In this document: piece by piece, positions 8,238 through 16,472 of the stretch | How positions within the stretch are numbered: position 1 is the stretch's first letter | How the letters are laid out: every line of letters begins with the position of its first letter | Source of the DNA: a virus | DNA: 64,000 bases | IMG/VR virus record: IMGVR_UViG_3300020417_001527 | Location: 21,790-85,789 of that record | Strand: one strand, 5' to 3' | Translations under genes and position numbers: made by a program | Notes under the pieces: generated by a model | What the model was told of the DNA's origin: nothing | Databases searched by the model: none | What the model saw: only the letters and a program-made list of their open reading frames with translations

Positions 8238-8923
8238 TGAATAGAAAAATACGCAACGCACTAGAACAGTTCTGTGTAGAAACGTTTGGTGTGAAACCAG
8301 ATTACAACGCAATGGAACCAATGGTTGATGCATTAGACCGACAGGTGTTGCACAATTATTTTGGTAACACAGGTAATTGGCGGCCTGACAATAAAAATTT
8401 CAAAGCATCAGGTGAACAGTTAATAGAAAAAGTAAACGCACTTAGACCCGATTCTGTGTTGGACATAGGTTGTGGTTATAATCTACTCAAAGGTAAAATT
8501 AAAAATCTATGGGGTATAGATCCATACAACACAGAAGCTGATGAAGTTATTGATTTGATGGATATAAGATTAACCGGCACCAATGATGTGGTGTTGTGTT
8601 TAGGATCAATAAACTTTGGCGATCAAACAGAAATTGAACGCAAGGTTGCAAAAGCAGTCAGTTTGTGTAAGCCTGGCGGTTCGTTGTTTTGGAGAGTAAA
8701 TCCTGGACTTACACACAGCAGAGCTGGTGCTGAATGGGTTGACTTTTTTGAATGGAATGAAGATAAGCTACGAGAGTTAGCAATCAAAAATGATTGTGTA
8801 TGCGTTGATGTACAAGAAGATCGTTGGCGAGACGACGGAGAAGGTTTGAGATATTATGCTCAATGGAATCGGAACAGAAATACAGAAGCAGAATCCGTTT
8901 CATTACAGAATATGGGAAGGTAA
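8237..8923 (+). CDS. Class I SAM methyltransferase, GPxNxG family (1 of 4)
   Basis: This 228-residue protein has motif I at 75-81 (LDIGCGY), acidic motif II at WGIDPYN (92-98), motif IV replaced by CLGSINFGD (121-129) and the post-motif GGSLFWRVNPG. Motif IV is the family marker: CLGSINFG here, AIGPLNHG at 10551-11432, CVGPFNFG at 11990-12937 and CFGPFNYG at 13675-14313, so four relatives lie within 6 kb. The start (ATG 8237) follows GGAGG and overlaps the previous stop (TAATG). The acceptor molecule is unknown. The next gene starts 68 bases inside its end. Confidence 0.8.
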   Translation: MNRKIRNALEQFCVETFGVKPDYNAMEPMVDALDRQVLHNYFGNTGNWRPDNKNFKASGEQLIEKVNALRPDSVLDIGCGYNLLKGKIKNLWGIDPYNTEADEVIDLMDIRLTGTNDVVLCLGSINFGDQTEIERKVAKAVSLCKPGGSLFWRVNPGLTHSRAGAEWVDFFEWNEDKLRELAIKNDCVCVDVQEDRWRDDGEGLRYYAQWNRNRNTEAESVSLQNMGR

Positions 8924-10238
8924 TTTTTTACCTGAAGATTTGTATGACAAACTAGAACGTATGGTTTATGCTTACGAGCCCGAGCCAGACAGTCTGCTTA
9001 ATGCTGAAGATTATGTGTACCCAATGGGTCAAGCACATCTGTCGCCAGGACTGGATGGCTTTCGTGATCTGTGGTACATGCCTGCAAACAAACAATGGTT
9101 GTTGGATCTGCTGGATTGGCCGGCTGACCTAGATGCACAACTGGAAATTAAAATACACATTGATTCCAAAGGCTTTTATCAAAGACCACACAGAGATTTA
9201 AAAGATATTCGTTCACCTCGTGGATACGGCACTCTGCAGATATACTTTGGTTCAGATGAATTGGAAGACACAGGTGCATGGGTACTGGATGCTGATCACA
9301 ACAAAGTTAGGCAGATTCCTTTTCAACGCAACACAGCCTGGTGTTTTAAAGCCACTGATATATCGTGGCATTCAGTGGATCGAATTGAACGTGAAGTAGA
9401 CAGACGCTCCATAATGATTAATGTATTTTCAAGAACAAGAATGTCAGACACCACGCCTGTTGCTGTTACATCAGAAGTAAAACGTAATCCTGTAAAATTT
9501 AAATCGTTTAGAGATCACACTCGTATTGATTTTTGTATAACCACATACTGTCAATCAAAGTGTCCTACCTGTCCTAGAACAGATGCAGAAACACTTGAAC
9601 TTGCAAACTTCATAACATTACAACACATGCCATTTCCTGTGTGGATGGATGTGATTGACAAAGTTGATTGGTCAACAAAAACCATACAGTTTTGTGGTGA
9701 ACATGGTGATCCAATGATGCACCCTGACATAGAAAAATTTATACTGGCAGGCACAGCTCGTGCTTGGCAAGTGATGATAAACACCAATGGTGGCATACGC
9801 AAAAAAGAATGGTATCGCGAAATATACGACAAAGTTGAAGACCAGGATTATGGTGAGCTGTGCTTTACATTTGCCATTGATGGACTAACACAAGAGACCA
9901 ATGAAAAATACAGAATAGATGTTGATTTTGATCGTGCATGGGAAAACTTCTTGACTTGTGCTGAAAATCATAGTAGACTTACGTATTGGGACTTTCTTGT
10001 GTTCGAACACAACTGGCATGAACTTGAAGATGTTATACGCATTGGCAAAGAGCTGGAAGTGAACATGGACATCAAAGTCAATCGCGGCGAACATGGCTTG
10101 CTGGTCAGTGATGAAGGCAAACAGCATGTGAGAAACATACTTGGCATTGATGTTGATGCAGAAGAACAACAGATTGTGGATATACAGGATGCAAAAACAG
10201 TAGCACTATCCAATCTCATGGAGCAGAGCAAACTATGA
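8856..10238 (+). CDS. 2OG-Fe(II) oxygenase fused to radical SAM domain
   Basis: One uninterrupted frame of 460 residues carries two enzymes. Residues about 13-195 form a prolyl-hydroxylase-like 2OG-Fe(II) oxygenase: HRD at 112-114, GTLQIYF, and the distal iron histidine in WHSVDR (H172) with an arginine pair at 183-184. Residues about 220-460 form a radical SAM core with C232-x3-C236-x2-C239 for the 4Fe-4S cluster, GEHGDP (281-286) at the SAM-binding GGEP position, and NTNGG. Fusion of an oxygen-using and an oxygen-sensitive enzyme is unusual. The auxiliary-cluster domain usually at the C-terminus is encoded separately just downstream (ATGA overlap). Substrate unknown. Confidence 0.8.
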   Translation: MLNGIGTEIQKQNPFHYRIWEGNFLPEDLYDKLERMVYAYEPEPDSLLNAEDYVYPMGQAHLSPGLDGFRDLWYMPANKQWLLDLLDWPADLDAQLEIKIHIDSKGFYQRPHRDLKDIRSPRGYGTLQIYFGSDELEDTGAWVLDADHNKVRQIPFQRNTAWCFKATDISWHSVDRIEREVDRRSIMINVFSRTRMSDTTPVAVTSEVKRNPVKFKSFRDHTRIDFCITTYCQSKCPTCPRTDAETLELANFITLQHMPFPVWMDVIDKVDWSTKTIQFCGEHGDPMMHPDIEKFILAGTARAWQVMINTNGGIRKKEWYREIYDKVEDQDYGELCFTFAIDGLTQETNEKYRIDVDFDRAWENFLTCAENHSRLTYWDFLVFEHNWHELEDVIRIGKELEVNMDIKVNRGEHGLLVSDEGKQHVRNILGIDVDAEEQQIVDIQDAKTVALSNLMEQSKL

Positions 10239-10564
10239 AAAAGGTTATCTGTGAAGCAATGAAAGGCAAAGAAATTGATATTGATATCAATTTTAAGATG
10301 TGGCCTTGCTGTATGTATCAAAATATATTTGCAGAATTTGGCAAGACTGGAGATCCATACATAGACTCTCTGCCGGCAGATTGGAATGATACACGAGTAC
10401 ACGGCATTGACAAAATATTAAGGCACTATGCATACACAGAACATTTCAATGACAAGAGTTGGACAGATGAAAAGAAGTGTTCTCCTGTGTGCTATGAAAA
10501 ATGTGCAGAAGGCGGTGAAATGCATTTGAATCATGCACCGTTAAATTTAGATGGCAAAGATTAG
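10235..10564 (+). CDS. Stand-alone SPASM/twitch-like Fe-S domain protein
   Basis: This 109-residue protein looks like the auxiliary-cluster (SPASM/twitch) tail of radical SAM enzymes without a catalytic core. Cysteines lie at 6, 25-26 (MWPCC), 82, 86 and 90. The pattern WPCC-x(about 55)-C-x3-C matches the C-terminal part of the radical SAM protein at 52825-53856 and the separate protein at 41388-41681; DSLPADWN and YTEHFN also match the latter. It is coupled by ATGA to the oxygenase/radical-SAM fusion, so it probably docks on that protein and holds a second Fe-S cluster. Confidence 0.65.
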   Translation: MKKVICEAMKGKEIDIDINFKMWPCCMYQNIFAEFGKTGDPYIDSLPADWNDTRVHGIDKILRHYAYTEHFNDKSWTDEKKCSPVCYEKCAEGGEMHLNHAPLNLDGKD

Positions 10565-11432
10565 ATTAATGAATGTGCCTAAAAGGCAACTGGGAAAATT
10601 TAGATTTGTAGAAAAGAAAGATATCACAGATCGTTTTGTGTTGCCACAGTGGTGGCGACTGCCCGAATCAGTGAGATGGTCACACACAGCTCGTAACTAT
10701 CAAAAAAGTTATGATGCATGGACGGCCGAGTTTACATTTGATACTCGCAAATACACAGGACAATGGTTGGTAGACTACATTCAGCAACGTGATCCCAATG
10801 GGCTTGTGCTGGATGTTGGTTGTGGATCTAATCCTTACAAAGGTAAGATTAAAAATTTAGTAGGTATGGAGCCAGGCGATTGGGGCAGTAAAGATTTACA
10901 ATGGGATATTATGGGTCATATATACAAGTACGTGGAAGACAACAAATGGGATTGGCTACTTGCAATAGGTCCTCTCAATCATGGTGATACAAATGAAATT
11001 ACTGAAATGCTCACCACCATGCATGGTTGTCTTAAACCAGGTGGTAAACTAGTATGTTTGGTCAAGCCAGCCAATTGGGCTCATCTCAAAGTTGACCCAT
11101 GGAGAGAAAACAGAGGCTTGTGCTATCCGTGGATGAAAGAAAGTATTTACAGATTTGGTGCTCAACAAGATTTTGAACTTGAACTTGCTCCTGTGCTGGA
11201 TGGCACAGATCTTGGCAAACTCACAGATGAAAAATTACAAAAACTTGCTGACATTGAACCATGGGAACACACTCTAAATGGTGCACCACCAGTGGAGACT
11301 GAAGTGCAAGACGGAGACATGTACTCGCAATGGGAAGCGGTACAACGGGAAATAAAACGCAGGAAAGACACACCTGATGCACCCAGCGAAGTTATAAGAC
11401 AGCGTTGGTTTTGGATCTGGAGGAAGTTATGA
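10551..11432 (+). CDS. Class I SAM methyltransferase, GPxNxG family (2 of 4)
   Basis: The product has 293 residues. It carries motif I LDVGCGSNPYKGKIKN (87-102), almost the same wording as in the 8237-8923 relative (GCGYNLLKGKIKN), and motif IV-like AIGPLNHGD. A LKPGGKLVCL strand follows. The extra N-terminal 80 residues start MAKIRLMNVPKRQLGKFRF and are basic; the C-terminal 80 residues are charged and end WFWIWRKL, similar in style to the RYNWWWRKP end of the third relative. The gene overlaps the previous one by 14 bases. The acceptor is unknown. Confidence 0.8.
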   Translation: MAKIRLMNVPKRQLGKFRFVEKKDITDRFVLPQWWRLPESVRWSHTARNYQKSYDAWTAEFTFDTRKYTGQWLVDYIQQRDPNGLVLDVGCGSNPYKGKIKNLVGMEPGDWGSKDLQWDIMGHIYKYVEDNKWDWLLAIGPLNHGDTNEITEMLTTMHGCLKPGGKLVCLVKPANWAHLKVDPWRENRGLCYPWMKESIYRFGAQQDFELELAPVLDGTDLGKLTDEKLQKLADIEPWEHTLNGAPPVETEVQDGDMYSQWEAVQREIKRRKDTPDAPSEVIRQRWFWIWRKL

Positions 11433-11453
11433 TTGTGTTAAGCAGAAGGAATC

Positions 11454-11831
11454 ATGAATCAACTAGTACCAGTTAAGAAAGGAGCCTTGGTTCCATATAA
11501 AAATAAAAAACCAACTGAAGTACAACCATTTTTACTAGTCGAAGAACGCAAAGTGTTCGAGACACGTGAAGAAATAAAAAGATACTTACCGGACATCTGT
11601 GGCCTAGCATTGGCTCGCAGTTGGCACGACAAAGCGTATATGCACAAATTAGAAACAGATATTTACAACACATTTAAGGAAGGCGGAGTAATACTGCCAG
11701 AAGATACACTATTACAATTTGAAAAAACAAGTGGCCAGAGAGCCAAGATTACAGTATATGAGCAATCTCCTCACAGCAACTTTAAATTAAAAGTTTGCAG
11801 TTTGAGTTTGAACATGATAGCACAAAGGTAA
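11454..11831 (+). CDS. Hypothetical protein (125 aa)
   Basis: I do not recognise this protein. It begins at ATG 11454 with AGAAGGA 5-9 bases upstream. The N-terminus is short, basic and proline-containing (VPVKKGALVPYKNKKP), and the rest is a predicted soluble alpha/beta domain. CGLALARSWHDKAYMHKLE and DIYNTFKEGG look helical. No cysteine pattern, nucleotide loop or membrane segment is evident. It separates two methyltransferases of the same family and is followed after 4 bases by a small membrane protein gene. Confidence 0.55.
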   Translation: MNQLVPVKKGALVPYKNKKPTEVQPFLLVEERKVFETREEIKRYLPDICGLALARSWHDKAYMHKLETDIYNTFKEGGVILPEDTLLQFEKTSGQRAKITVYEQSPHSNFKLKVCSLSLNMIAQR

Positions 11832-11835
11832 AACA

Positions 11836-12006
11836 ATGTTAATTAATATATTAAAAATAGAAGCAATAGTTATAGGATTATTGATTATTTTGTATTTGAT
11901 GGCATCATTGGCATACATTGGTATGGATTTAGAAATGATGTCCACAGATTATGAAATGGAGAAAATAATGGCAGAAAGGTTGGCAGTAATTGAACCAGGA
12001 AGCTAA
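11836..12006 (+). CDS. Small single-pass membrane protein (56 aa)
   Basis: ATG 11836 comes 4 bases after the upstream stop, with AAAGGTAAA in front of it. The 56 residues contain one strongly hydrophobic helix at about 9-29 (EAIVIGLLIILYLMASLAYI), then an acidic methionine-rich tail (MDLEMMSTDYEMEKIMAERL). It is probably an inner membrane protein with a cytoplasmic or periplasmic coil. Its 3' end overlaps the TTG start proposed for the next methyltransferase by 17 bases. Function unknown. Confidence 0.5.
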   Translation: MLINILKIEAIVIGLLIILYLMASLAYIGMDLEMMSTDYEMEKIMAERLAVIEPGS

Positions 12007-12937
12007 TCTAGAACAAAGCGAACAGTATATGTCTGCTTTAAGTAGCGTAAAATCCAAGTTCGATCCAGAAGAAGTAGCTGGCTGGTCACGTGATAAAAGA
12101 CTAGCACAGTTACGTGAACACTTTTCCACTGGACATTCGGATATTATAAGAACAACATCACACACAAAAACAGGCTCAGGCTTTCCAGCCGCCGAAGTAA
12201 TCAATGCAATGAATCCCGATCTGGTGCTTGATCTAGGTTGTGGATTTTCATTGTTTAAAGAACACATACAAGGGTTGATAGGTGTTGACCTACTGCCTTA
12301 CGAAGGCAGAGTTGATCTTGTTATGGATTGTGATGATGCACTAGAACTGTTTCAGGACAATAGCGTAGATGCTATTCGTTGTGTAGGTCCATTCAACTTT
12401 GGCACACAAGAAGAACAGGAAAAACTCATTGGTTTGTGTTATGACAAACTTAAACCCGGAGGTGTAGTCTGTGGACATGCTCGTCCAGGACGCAAAAGCG
12501 ATGCAACAGGATTTAATTCACGTGGTATTATTCACTATCCATGGACAAGAACTGCGGTGCATGAGTTTACTGAACTGTTTGGTTGGGAACTGTGTGACCC
12601 ACACCTAAGTGTGCCAGGCTGGGTGGAACAAAGCGATCACAAGTCACCCATCATCACAGAATGGACAGACCTACGACAGTTGAGCTGGCCACAGTTGAAA
12701 GACTACATGGTGCGTTTCAATCCAGACGATACACCCATTGATGATTTCAACAAATGGTTGGACAGAGAACATGACAACTCAGACATGTTTGATCCTCTGG
12801 AGTATCAAGAAGGACTCAAAGATGCACATGTTAAAGTGCAGAACGAATATTGGCGTAGATTAAAAGATGAACGATTTAACAGGCACATGCACGATGGTGT
12901 GAGACCTCGTTATAATTGGTGGTGGAGGAAACCCTAA
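11990..12937 (+). CDS. Class I SAM methyltransferase, GPxNxG family (3 of 4)
   Basis: From TTG 11990 the product is 315 residues; the first ATG (12029) would remove 13. Motif I is VLDLGCGFS (79-87), the acidic residue is in IGVDLLPYEG, motif IV-like is CVGPFNFGT, and LKPGGVVCGHARPG follows. The C-terminal 130 residues (WTDLRQLSWPQLKDYM, YNWWWRKP) may recognise the substrate. The TTG has AAAGG about 11 bases upstream and lies in a 17-base overlap with the small membrane gene; this start is likely but not certain. GGAGG for the next gene lies within its last codons. Confidence 0.78.
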   Translation: MNQEANLEQSEQYMSALSSVKSKFDPEEVAGWSRDKRLAQLREHFSTGHSDIIRTTSHTKTGSGFPAAEVINAMNPDLVLDLGCGFSLFKEHIQGLIGVDLLPYEGRVDLVMDCDDALELFQDNSVDAIRCVGPFNFGTQEEQEKLIGLCYDKLKPGGVVCGHARPGRKSDATGFNSRGIIHYPWTRTAVHEFTELFGWELCDPHLSVPGWVEQSDHKSPIITEWTDLRQLSWPQLKDYMVRFNPDDTPIDDFNKWLDREHDNSDMFDPLEYQEGLKDAHVKVQNEYWRRLKDERFNRHMHDGVRPRYNWWWRKP

Positions 12938-13158
12938 TGTACACAGTAGAATTTGAACATGACACATTTGAAATTGTGGTATTGGATGATGGTGGTTATG
13001 AAGATGATTTGCGAGTAGAAATTCAATCAGATGCAGTTTTTATTTCACAATGGAATACTGTGTTGAATGAAGAACAGAATATACGTATTTCGCCACAGAT
13101 GTGGGACGAACTGCTGTCAGCAGTTAAAAGCCCAGAAGGAGCATACATAAAAAGATGA
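12937..13158 (+). CDS. Hypothetical acidic protein (73 aa)
   Basis: The start is ATG 12937 in a TAATG overlap with the methyltransferase stop; GGTGGAGGA ends 8 bases upstream, a strong ribosome-binding site that decides the start over an in-frame ATG at 12916. The 73-residue product is acidic and beta-rich (VEFEHDTFEIVVLDDGG, LRVEIQSDAVFISQW), then has a helix ISPQMWDELLSAVK. I see no catalytic motif. It is coupled by ATGA to the adenine phosphoribosyltransferase. Confidence 0.6.
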   Translation: MYTVEFEHDTFEIVVLDDGGYEDDLRVEIQSDAVFISQWNTVLNEEQNIRISPQMWDELLSAVKSPEGAYIKR

Positions 13159-13685
13159 TAAAAGATTTTATAAGAACAGTACCAAACTATCCTGTTAAAG
13201 GCGTAAATTTTTATGACTTGAACAGTTTGTTTGCAGGACCAATGTTTAAAACTGTGATTGGTTTGTTGTTGGACAAAGCCACTGCAATGAAAACACCCAC
13301 ACACATCATTGGTGTTGAAAGCAGAGGTTTTGTGTTAGGTTCTGCTGTAGCATATGCAATGGGTCTACCTTTTGTTATGGTACGTAAAAAAGGCGCCAAG
13401 TATCCAGGTAAACTATTAAAAGAATCATACGAACTTGAATATGGTAAAGCAACTCTGGTGCTACAAGAAGGCCTGCTTGGACACACAGACAGATGTATCA
13501 TTGTGGATGATCTGGTTGCCACAGGCGGTTCATTGGGAGCAACAGCAAAGTTGATTGAACAAACAGGTGCAAAAGTATTGGGTGCATTAACTGTTATGGA
13601 TTTGAAATACATACGCAACAATGCAGATTTTGATTATCCAGTACACTCTATAGAAGAAGAATGGAACAATCCGCTTGAACAGTAA
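13155..13685 (+). CDS. apt: Adenine phosphoribosyltransferase
   Basis: Apt converts adenine and PRPP to AMP and pyrophosphate. The 176-residue product has normal family length. It shows the N-terminal RTVPNYPVKGVNFYD (7-21, compare 'IPDFPKPGILFRD' in other Apt proteins), GVESRGF (53-59), VRKKGAKYPG (76-85) and the PRPP-binding IIVDDLVATGGS (115-126). In a phage this would salvage adenine released from host DNA and RNA breakdown. It starts in an ATGA overlap and overlaps the next TTG-started gene by 11 bases. Confidence 0.92.
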   Translation: MIKDFIRTVPNYPVKGVNFYDLNSLFAGPMFKTVIGLLLDKATAMKTPTHIIGVESRGFVLGSAVAYAMGLPFVMVRKKGAKYPGKLLKESYELEYGKATLVLQEGLLGHTDRCIIVDDLVATGGSLGATAKLIEQTGAKVLGALTVMDLKYIRNNADFDYPVHSIEEEWNNPLEQ

Positions 13686-14313
13686 CGGCATATTGAAACG
13701 TTTGAAAGAACGTTTTGAACAGCAACACGAAGTACGCAAAAGATCACTTGCGTTACACAGGACACTCAGCGGAAGAAAACTGGCAGAAGAAATAGCAGAA
13801 AGCAATCCTACGCTGGTTTTAGATCTTGGCTGTGGCAGTAACGAGTTCAAAAAGATAGTGCCAAATGTTATTGGTGTAGATGTTGCAGAGCTTCCTGAAG
13901 TAGATTTTAAAATGAGCATACAAAATTTTCACAGACGCAAGCCTTTCAAAGAACGTACTGCTGATTGGATTCTGTGCTTTGGACCTTTCAATTATGGCGG
14001 TTCAAAATGGGCCACAGAAATTGGTGAATGTATGAGTTACTACTTGGCAGAACATGGCACCATAGTGTGTCATACTCATCCTACCAACAGTGAAATAGAC
14101 TGGACAGAAGAAAACATAACTACATATGGAAAAGAATTTGGCTTTGTGACAGAAAGTGTACAGATAGGTCACACAGATATTATGACCATGTCCATGGAAG
14201 AACTGGATATTCAACAGGAAGTTGCATCACGTTCTCCTGATATTGCAATGGAATTATCGTTGGGCAAGGATCTTATAAGACCGATGGTGGTATGGCGATG
14301 GAAACACAAGTAA
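13675..14313 (+). CDS. Class I SAM methyltransferase, GPxNxG family (4 of 4)
   Basis: This is the shortest of the four relatives (212 residues). Motif I is VLDLGCGSN (48-56), with IGVDVAELPEVDF and then the family marker CFGPFNYGG. The C-terminal extension of the larger relatives is absent. It starts at TTG 13675, 11 bases inside the apt end (TTGAACAGTAA). No ATG is available before motif I in this frame, so the non-ATG start is well supported. The 3' end overlaps the acetyltransferase start. The acceptor is unknown. Confidence 0.78.
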   Translation: MNSNGILKRLKERFEQQHEVRKRSLALHRTLSGRKLAEEIAESNPTLVLDLGCGSNEFKKIVPNVIGVDVAELPEVDFKMSIQNFHRRKPFKERTADWILCFGPFNYGGSKWATEIGECMSYYLAEHGTIVCHTHPTNSEIDWTEENITTYGKEFGFVTESVQIGHTDIMTMSMEELDIQQEVASRSPDIAMELSLGKDLIRPMVVWRWKHK

Positions 14314-14750
14314 AAGAAATTACATGGGACACCTGTAAAAAGATATGGGTACATCATCTTTGGAAGGGCAGAAAAGATATCAAAACAATGAGTAGCATGG
14401 CATCTGCCACTGAAACTGATATGGAAATTTATAAGAAATACTTTCCTTATTTCTTTGGTGCTTATGTGGATGGAAAGTTAGCAGGTGTTAATTCAGGACA
14501 TAAAACTTCAGAAACAAATTTTCGTTCTAGAGGATTATATGTGCTGGAAGAGTATCGTAGATTAAACGTTAGCACAGATATATTACAACACACAATAGAT
14601 ACTGCACGTGATATGGGCTGTACCATGTGTTGGACTTTGCCTCGTGAAACAGCATTGCCGGCCTATGAAAAGGTTGGCTTTGTAAAAATGAGTGAATGGT
14701 TTGCTACAGATACCAGTGAAAGTAACTGTTATGCAGAGGTACAATTATGA
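14292..14750 (+). CDS. GNAT-family N-acetyltransferase
   Basis: The 152-residue product has the GNAT core. A central strand FFGAYVDGKLAGVNSG is followed by the motif A region RGLYVLEEYRRLNVSTDILQ. There the usual R/Q-x-x-G-x-G/A pyrophosphate loop is RRLNVS, a variant with asparagine in place of glycine. MGCTMCW and ALPAYEKVGFVKM form motif B. GNAT enzymes acetylate amines using acetyl-CoA; with the altered loop the donor preference is uncertain. ATG 14292 or 14298 are both possible starts. It ends in an ATGA overlap with the SGNH-like gene. Confidence 0.75.
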   Translation: MAMETQVKEITWDTCKKIWVHHLWKGRKDIKTMSSMASATETDMEIYKKYFPYFFGAYVDGKLAGVNSGHKTSETNFRSRGLYVLEEYRRLNVSTDILQHTIDTARDMGCTMCWTLPRETALPAYEKVGFVKMSEWFATDTSESNCYAEVQL

Positions 14751-15724
14751 GTAAAATAGATCGTAAAGAATATCAACGTTATTTTTTAGAAAAAGAATTG
14801 TTTGAACAATCAGATCAACATCAAGATTTAGACTTTGAAGATTATTATCCTGAACAACCATTGGAACCTTATTGGGATTCTCGTTGGTATGGCGGAGACA
14901 ATGAACGATACTTTTCACAGTTTGAACAAGCAGGTTGGATTGGTTGTCAAGGCATGGATTACAAATATGATCATGTCAAACAGGATCGTGTGTGGACACG
15001 TGAAGAAGTAAACTATAATTTAGACAAGCACGGATTACGTTCAAATCACAGACCATCAGCAATGAGCAATAGCACTCGCATACTACACATGGGACAATGC
15101 AACACATTTGGAATGGGTTTAGCATACAAAGACAGTCACCCTGCTCTAACTGCCGAATACACAGGAGGATCACACATCAATCTTTCTCCTTATCATTCAT
15201 TGATGACCATGTGGGAACCACTCAAACATTGGGTAGAAGAATATAAACCCACACACATTATTATCACCAATCCTCGTTTCTTTACAGAATCAGATTACAT
15301 ATATTTGCATTTGTATGAACAGAATGGACATAGAAATGATGCTGTAGAATGGCGTAAAGCACTGGCGGCCATGTATTTAGAAAACAATCGCAACTATGGT
15401 GAATTGTTTTTTGACTATGTTAACACACTCAATATACCCACAGCGTTCTACTTTGAACCCAGCAGACTGTGGAGACATCGTTGGATGAGACACATGAAGC
15501 CACGCAAAAACATGACCATCATGCGTGGAGACTTTAGTTGGGTTGTTGATCTTGCAAGGGATTGTAGACGACCTGGAATTAAATCTCAAATTAATATCGC
15601 AGAACAAATGGCTGATTGGATTGAAAATCCCAAGCCTCAATTGGGTCAATATATTAATCAAAAAGATTGGACATACAAATACCCACCAGTGGGCAAGTAT
15701 GATATAAACACTAACCTAGCTTAG
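14747..15724 (+). CDS. SGNH-fold protein with altered catalytic triad
   Basis: The product has 325 residues. HGLRSNHRP then ILHMGQCNTFGMGL (112-125) aligns with the GFRGQEF...VVGDSFVFGLG region of the SGNH hydrolase at 7376-7975. The nucleophile serine is cysteine here (C118). Near the end, DCRRPGIKSQINIAEQM (from residue 272) aligns with the Asp-x-x-His-Pro block, but the histidine is arginine (R275). It is therefore probably a non-catalytic relative or one with changed chemistry, perhaps a binding protein. The N-terminal 90 residues are tyrosine- and acid-rich. It ends 14 bases inside the convergent desaturase gene. Confidence 0.6.
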   Translation: MSKIDRKEYQRYFLEKELFEQSDQHQDLDFEDYYPEQPLEPYWDSRWYGGDNERYFSQFEQAGWIGCQGMDYKYDHVKQDRVWTREEVNYNLDKHGLRSNHRPSAMSNSTRILHMGQCNTFGMGLAYKDSHPALTAEYTGGSHINLSPYHSLMTMWEPLKHWVEEYKPTHIIITNPRFFTESDYIYLHLYEQNGHRNDAVEWRKALAAMYLENNRNYGELFFDYVNTLNIPTAFYFEPSRLWRHRWMRHMKPRKNMTIMRGDFSWVVDLARDCRRPGIKSQINIAEQMADWIENPKPQLGQYINQKDWTYKYPPVGKYDINTNLA

Positions 15725-16472
15725 TGGCCCAAACGTATTTTATCCACCAACCTACTGGATCAAACTGCCACCATTTTTCTTGTGTGGTATATCGCATAGG
15801 CTTTGCATGATGATTGTTATGCCAACCTTCACCTAAACTTATCAATGCTATTAACCAATTGTTGGTTGAATGATCACGTGTGCGATGGTCCTGTGAACCC
15901 CACAGATGATTTATAATAGCATTTCCTCCTATGCCAGCAATGTATCCGTACATGATAGGAAATGAAAACACGATGCCTGCCAGTACTGGATGGTAAGCAA
16001 AAGTAAAAATTAATCCATATGTGTGAATTTTAAAATAATGTTTTTGAATAAATCTTAACTGTTTGTCACGTACAACATCACGCAACATTTTTGGTCGTGC
16101 GTTGAATGTTTTATAATATCCAAAAAACAATTTGTACCATGGTGTGTCTTTGGGACAATGTGGATCATCTTCTTTGTCTGAATTTGCATGATGTATTCTG
16201 TGTACAGCAATAACATGAATAGGTGCACCAGACAATGCTAGTATTCCTAGCCACGACATTATGTTTCTACGTATAGGACCTGTTTCATAGGCTCGATGGC
16301 TCCAGTATCTGTGCCAACCTGCCCATGTGCCTACACCTATTGCAAACAGAGCCCATGCAAAACCTATCCAAAATAAATCCCATCTGTCATTGACAGAGCA
16401 CCAATAGACTGTGTATATTGTTAATGCAATATTTGTAATTAATAATGTTCTTATTTTTGAACCGTAGCTCAT
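15711..16472 (-). CDS. Acyl-lipid/acyl-CoA desaturase (delta-9 type)
   Basis: This 253-residue integral membrane di-iron enzyme shows all three histidine boxes: H54-RYWSH (54-59), HRIHH (91-95) and GEGWHNNHH (H218, H221, H222). Four hydrophobic segments fit the stearoyl-CoA desaturase topology. It would introduce a double bond, usually at delta-9, into host membrane fatty acids using O2. Its length is short but close to cyanobacterial DesC (about 270). Desaturases are known from marine cyanophages. It is coupled upstream by an ATGA overlap to a 103-residue gene of unknown role. Confidence 0.88.
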   Translation of the reverse strand: MSYGSKIRTLLITNIALTIYTVYWCSVNDRWDLFWIGFAWALFAIGVGTWAGWHRYWSHRAYETGPIRRNIMSWLGILALSGAPIHVIAVHRIHHANSDKEDDPHCPKDTPWYKLFFGYYKTFNARPKMLRDVVRDKQLRFIQKHYFKIHTYGLIFTFAYHPVLAGIVFSFPIMYGYIAGIGGNAIINHLWGSQDHRTRDHSTNNWLIALISLGEGWHNNHHAKPMRYTTQEKWWQFDPVGWWIKYVWATKLG

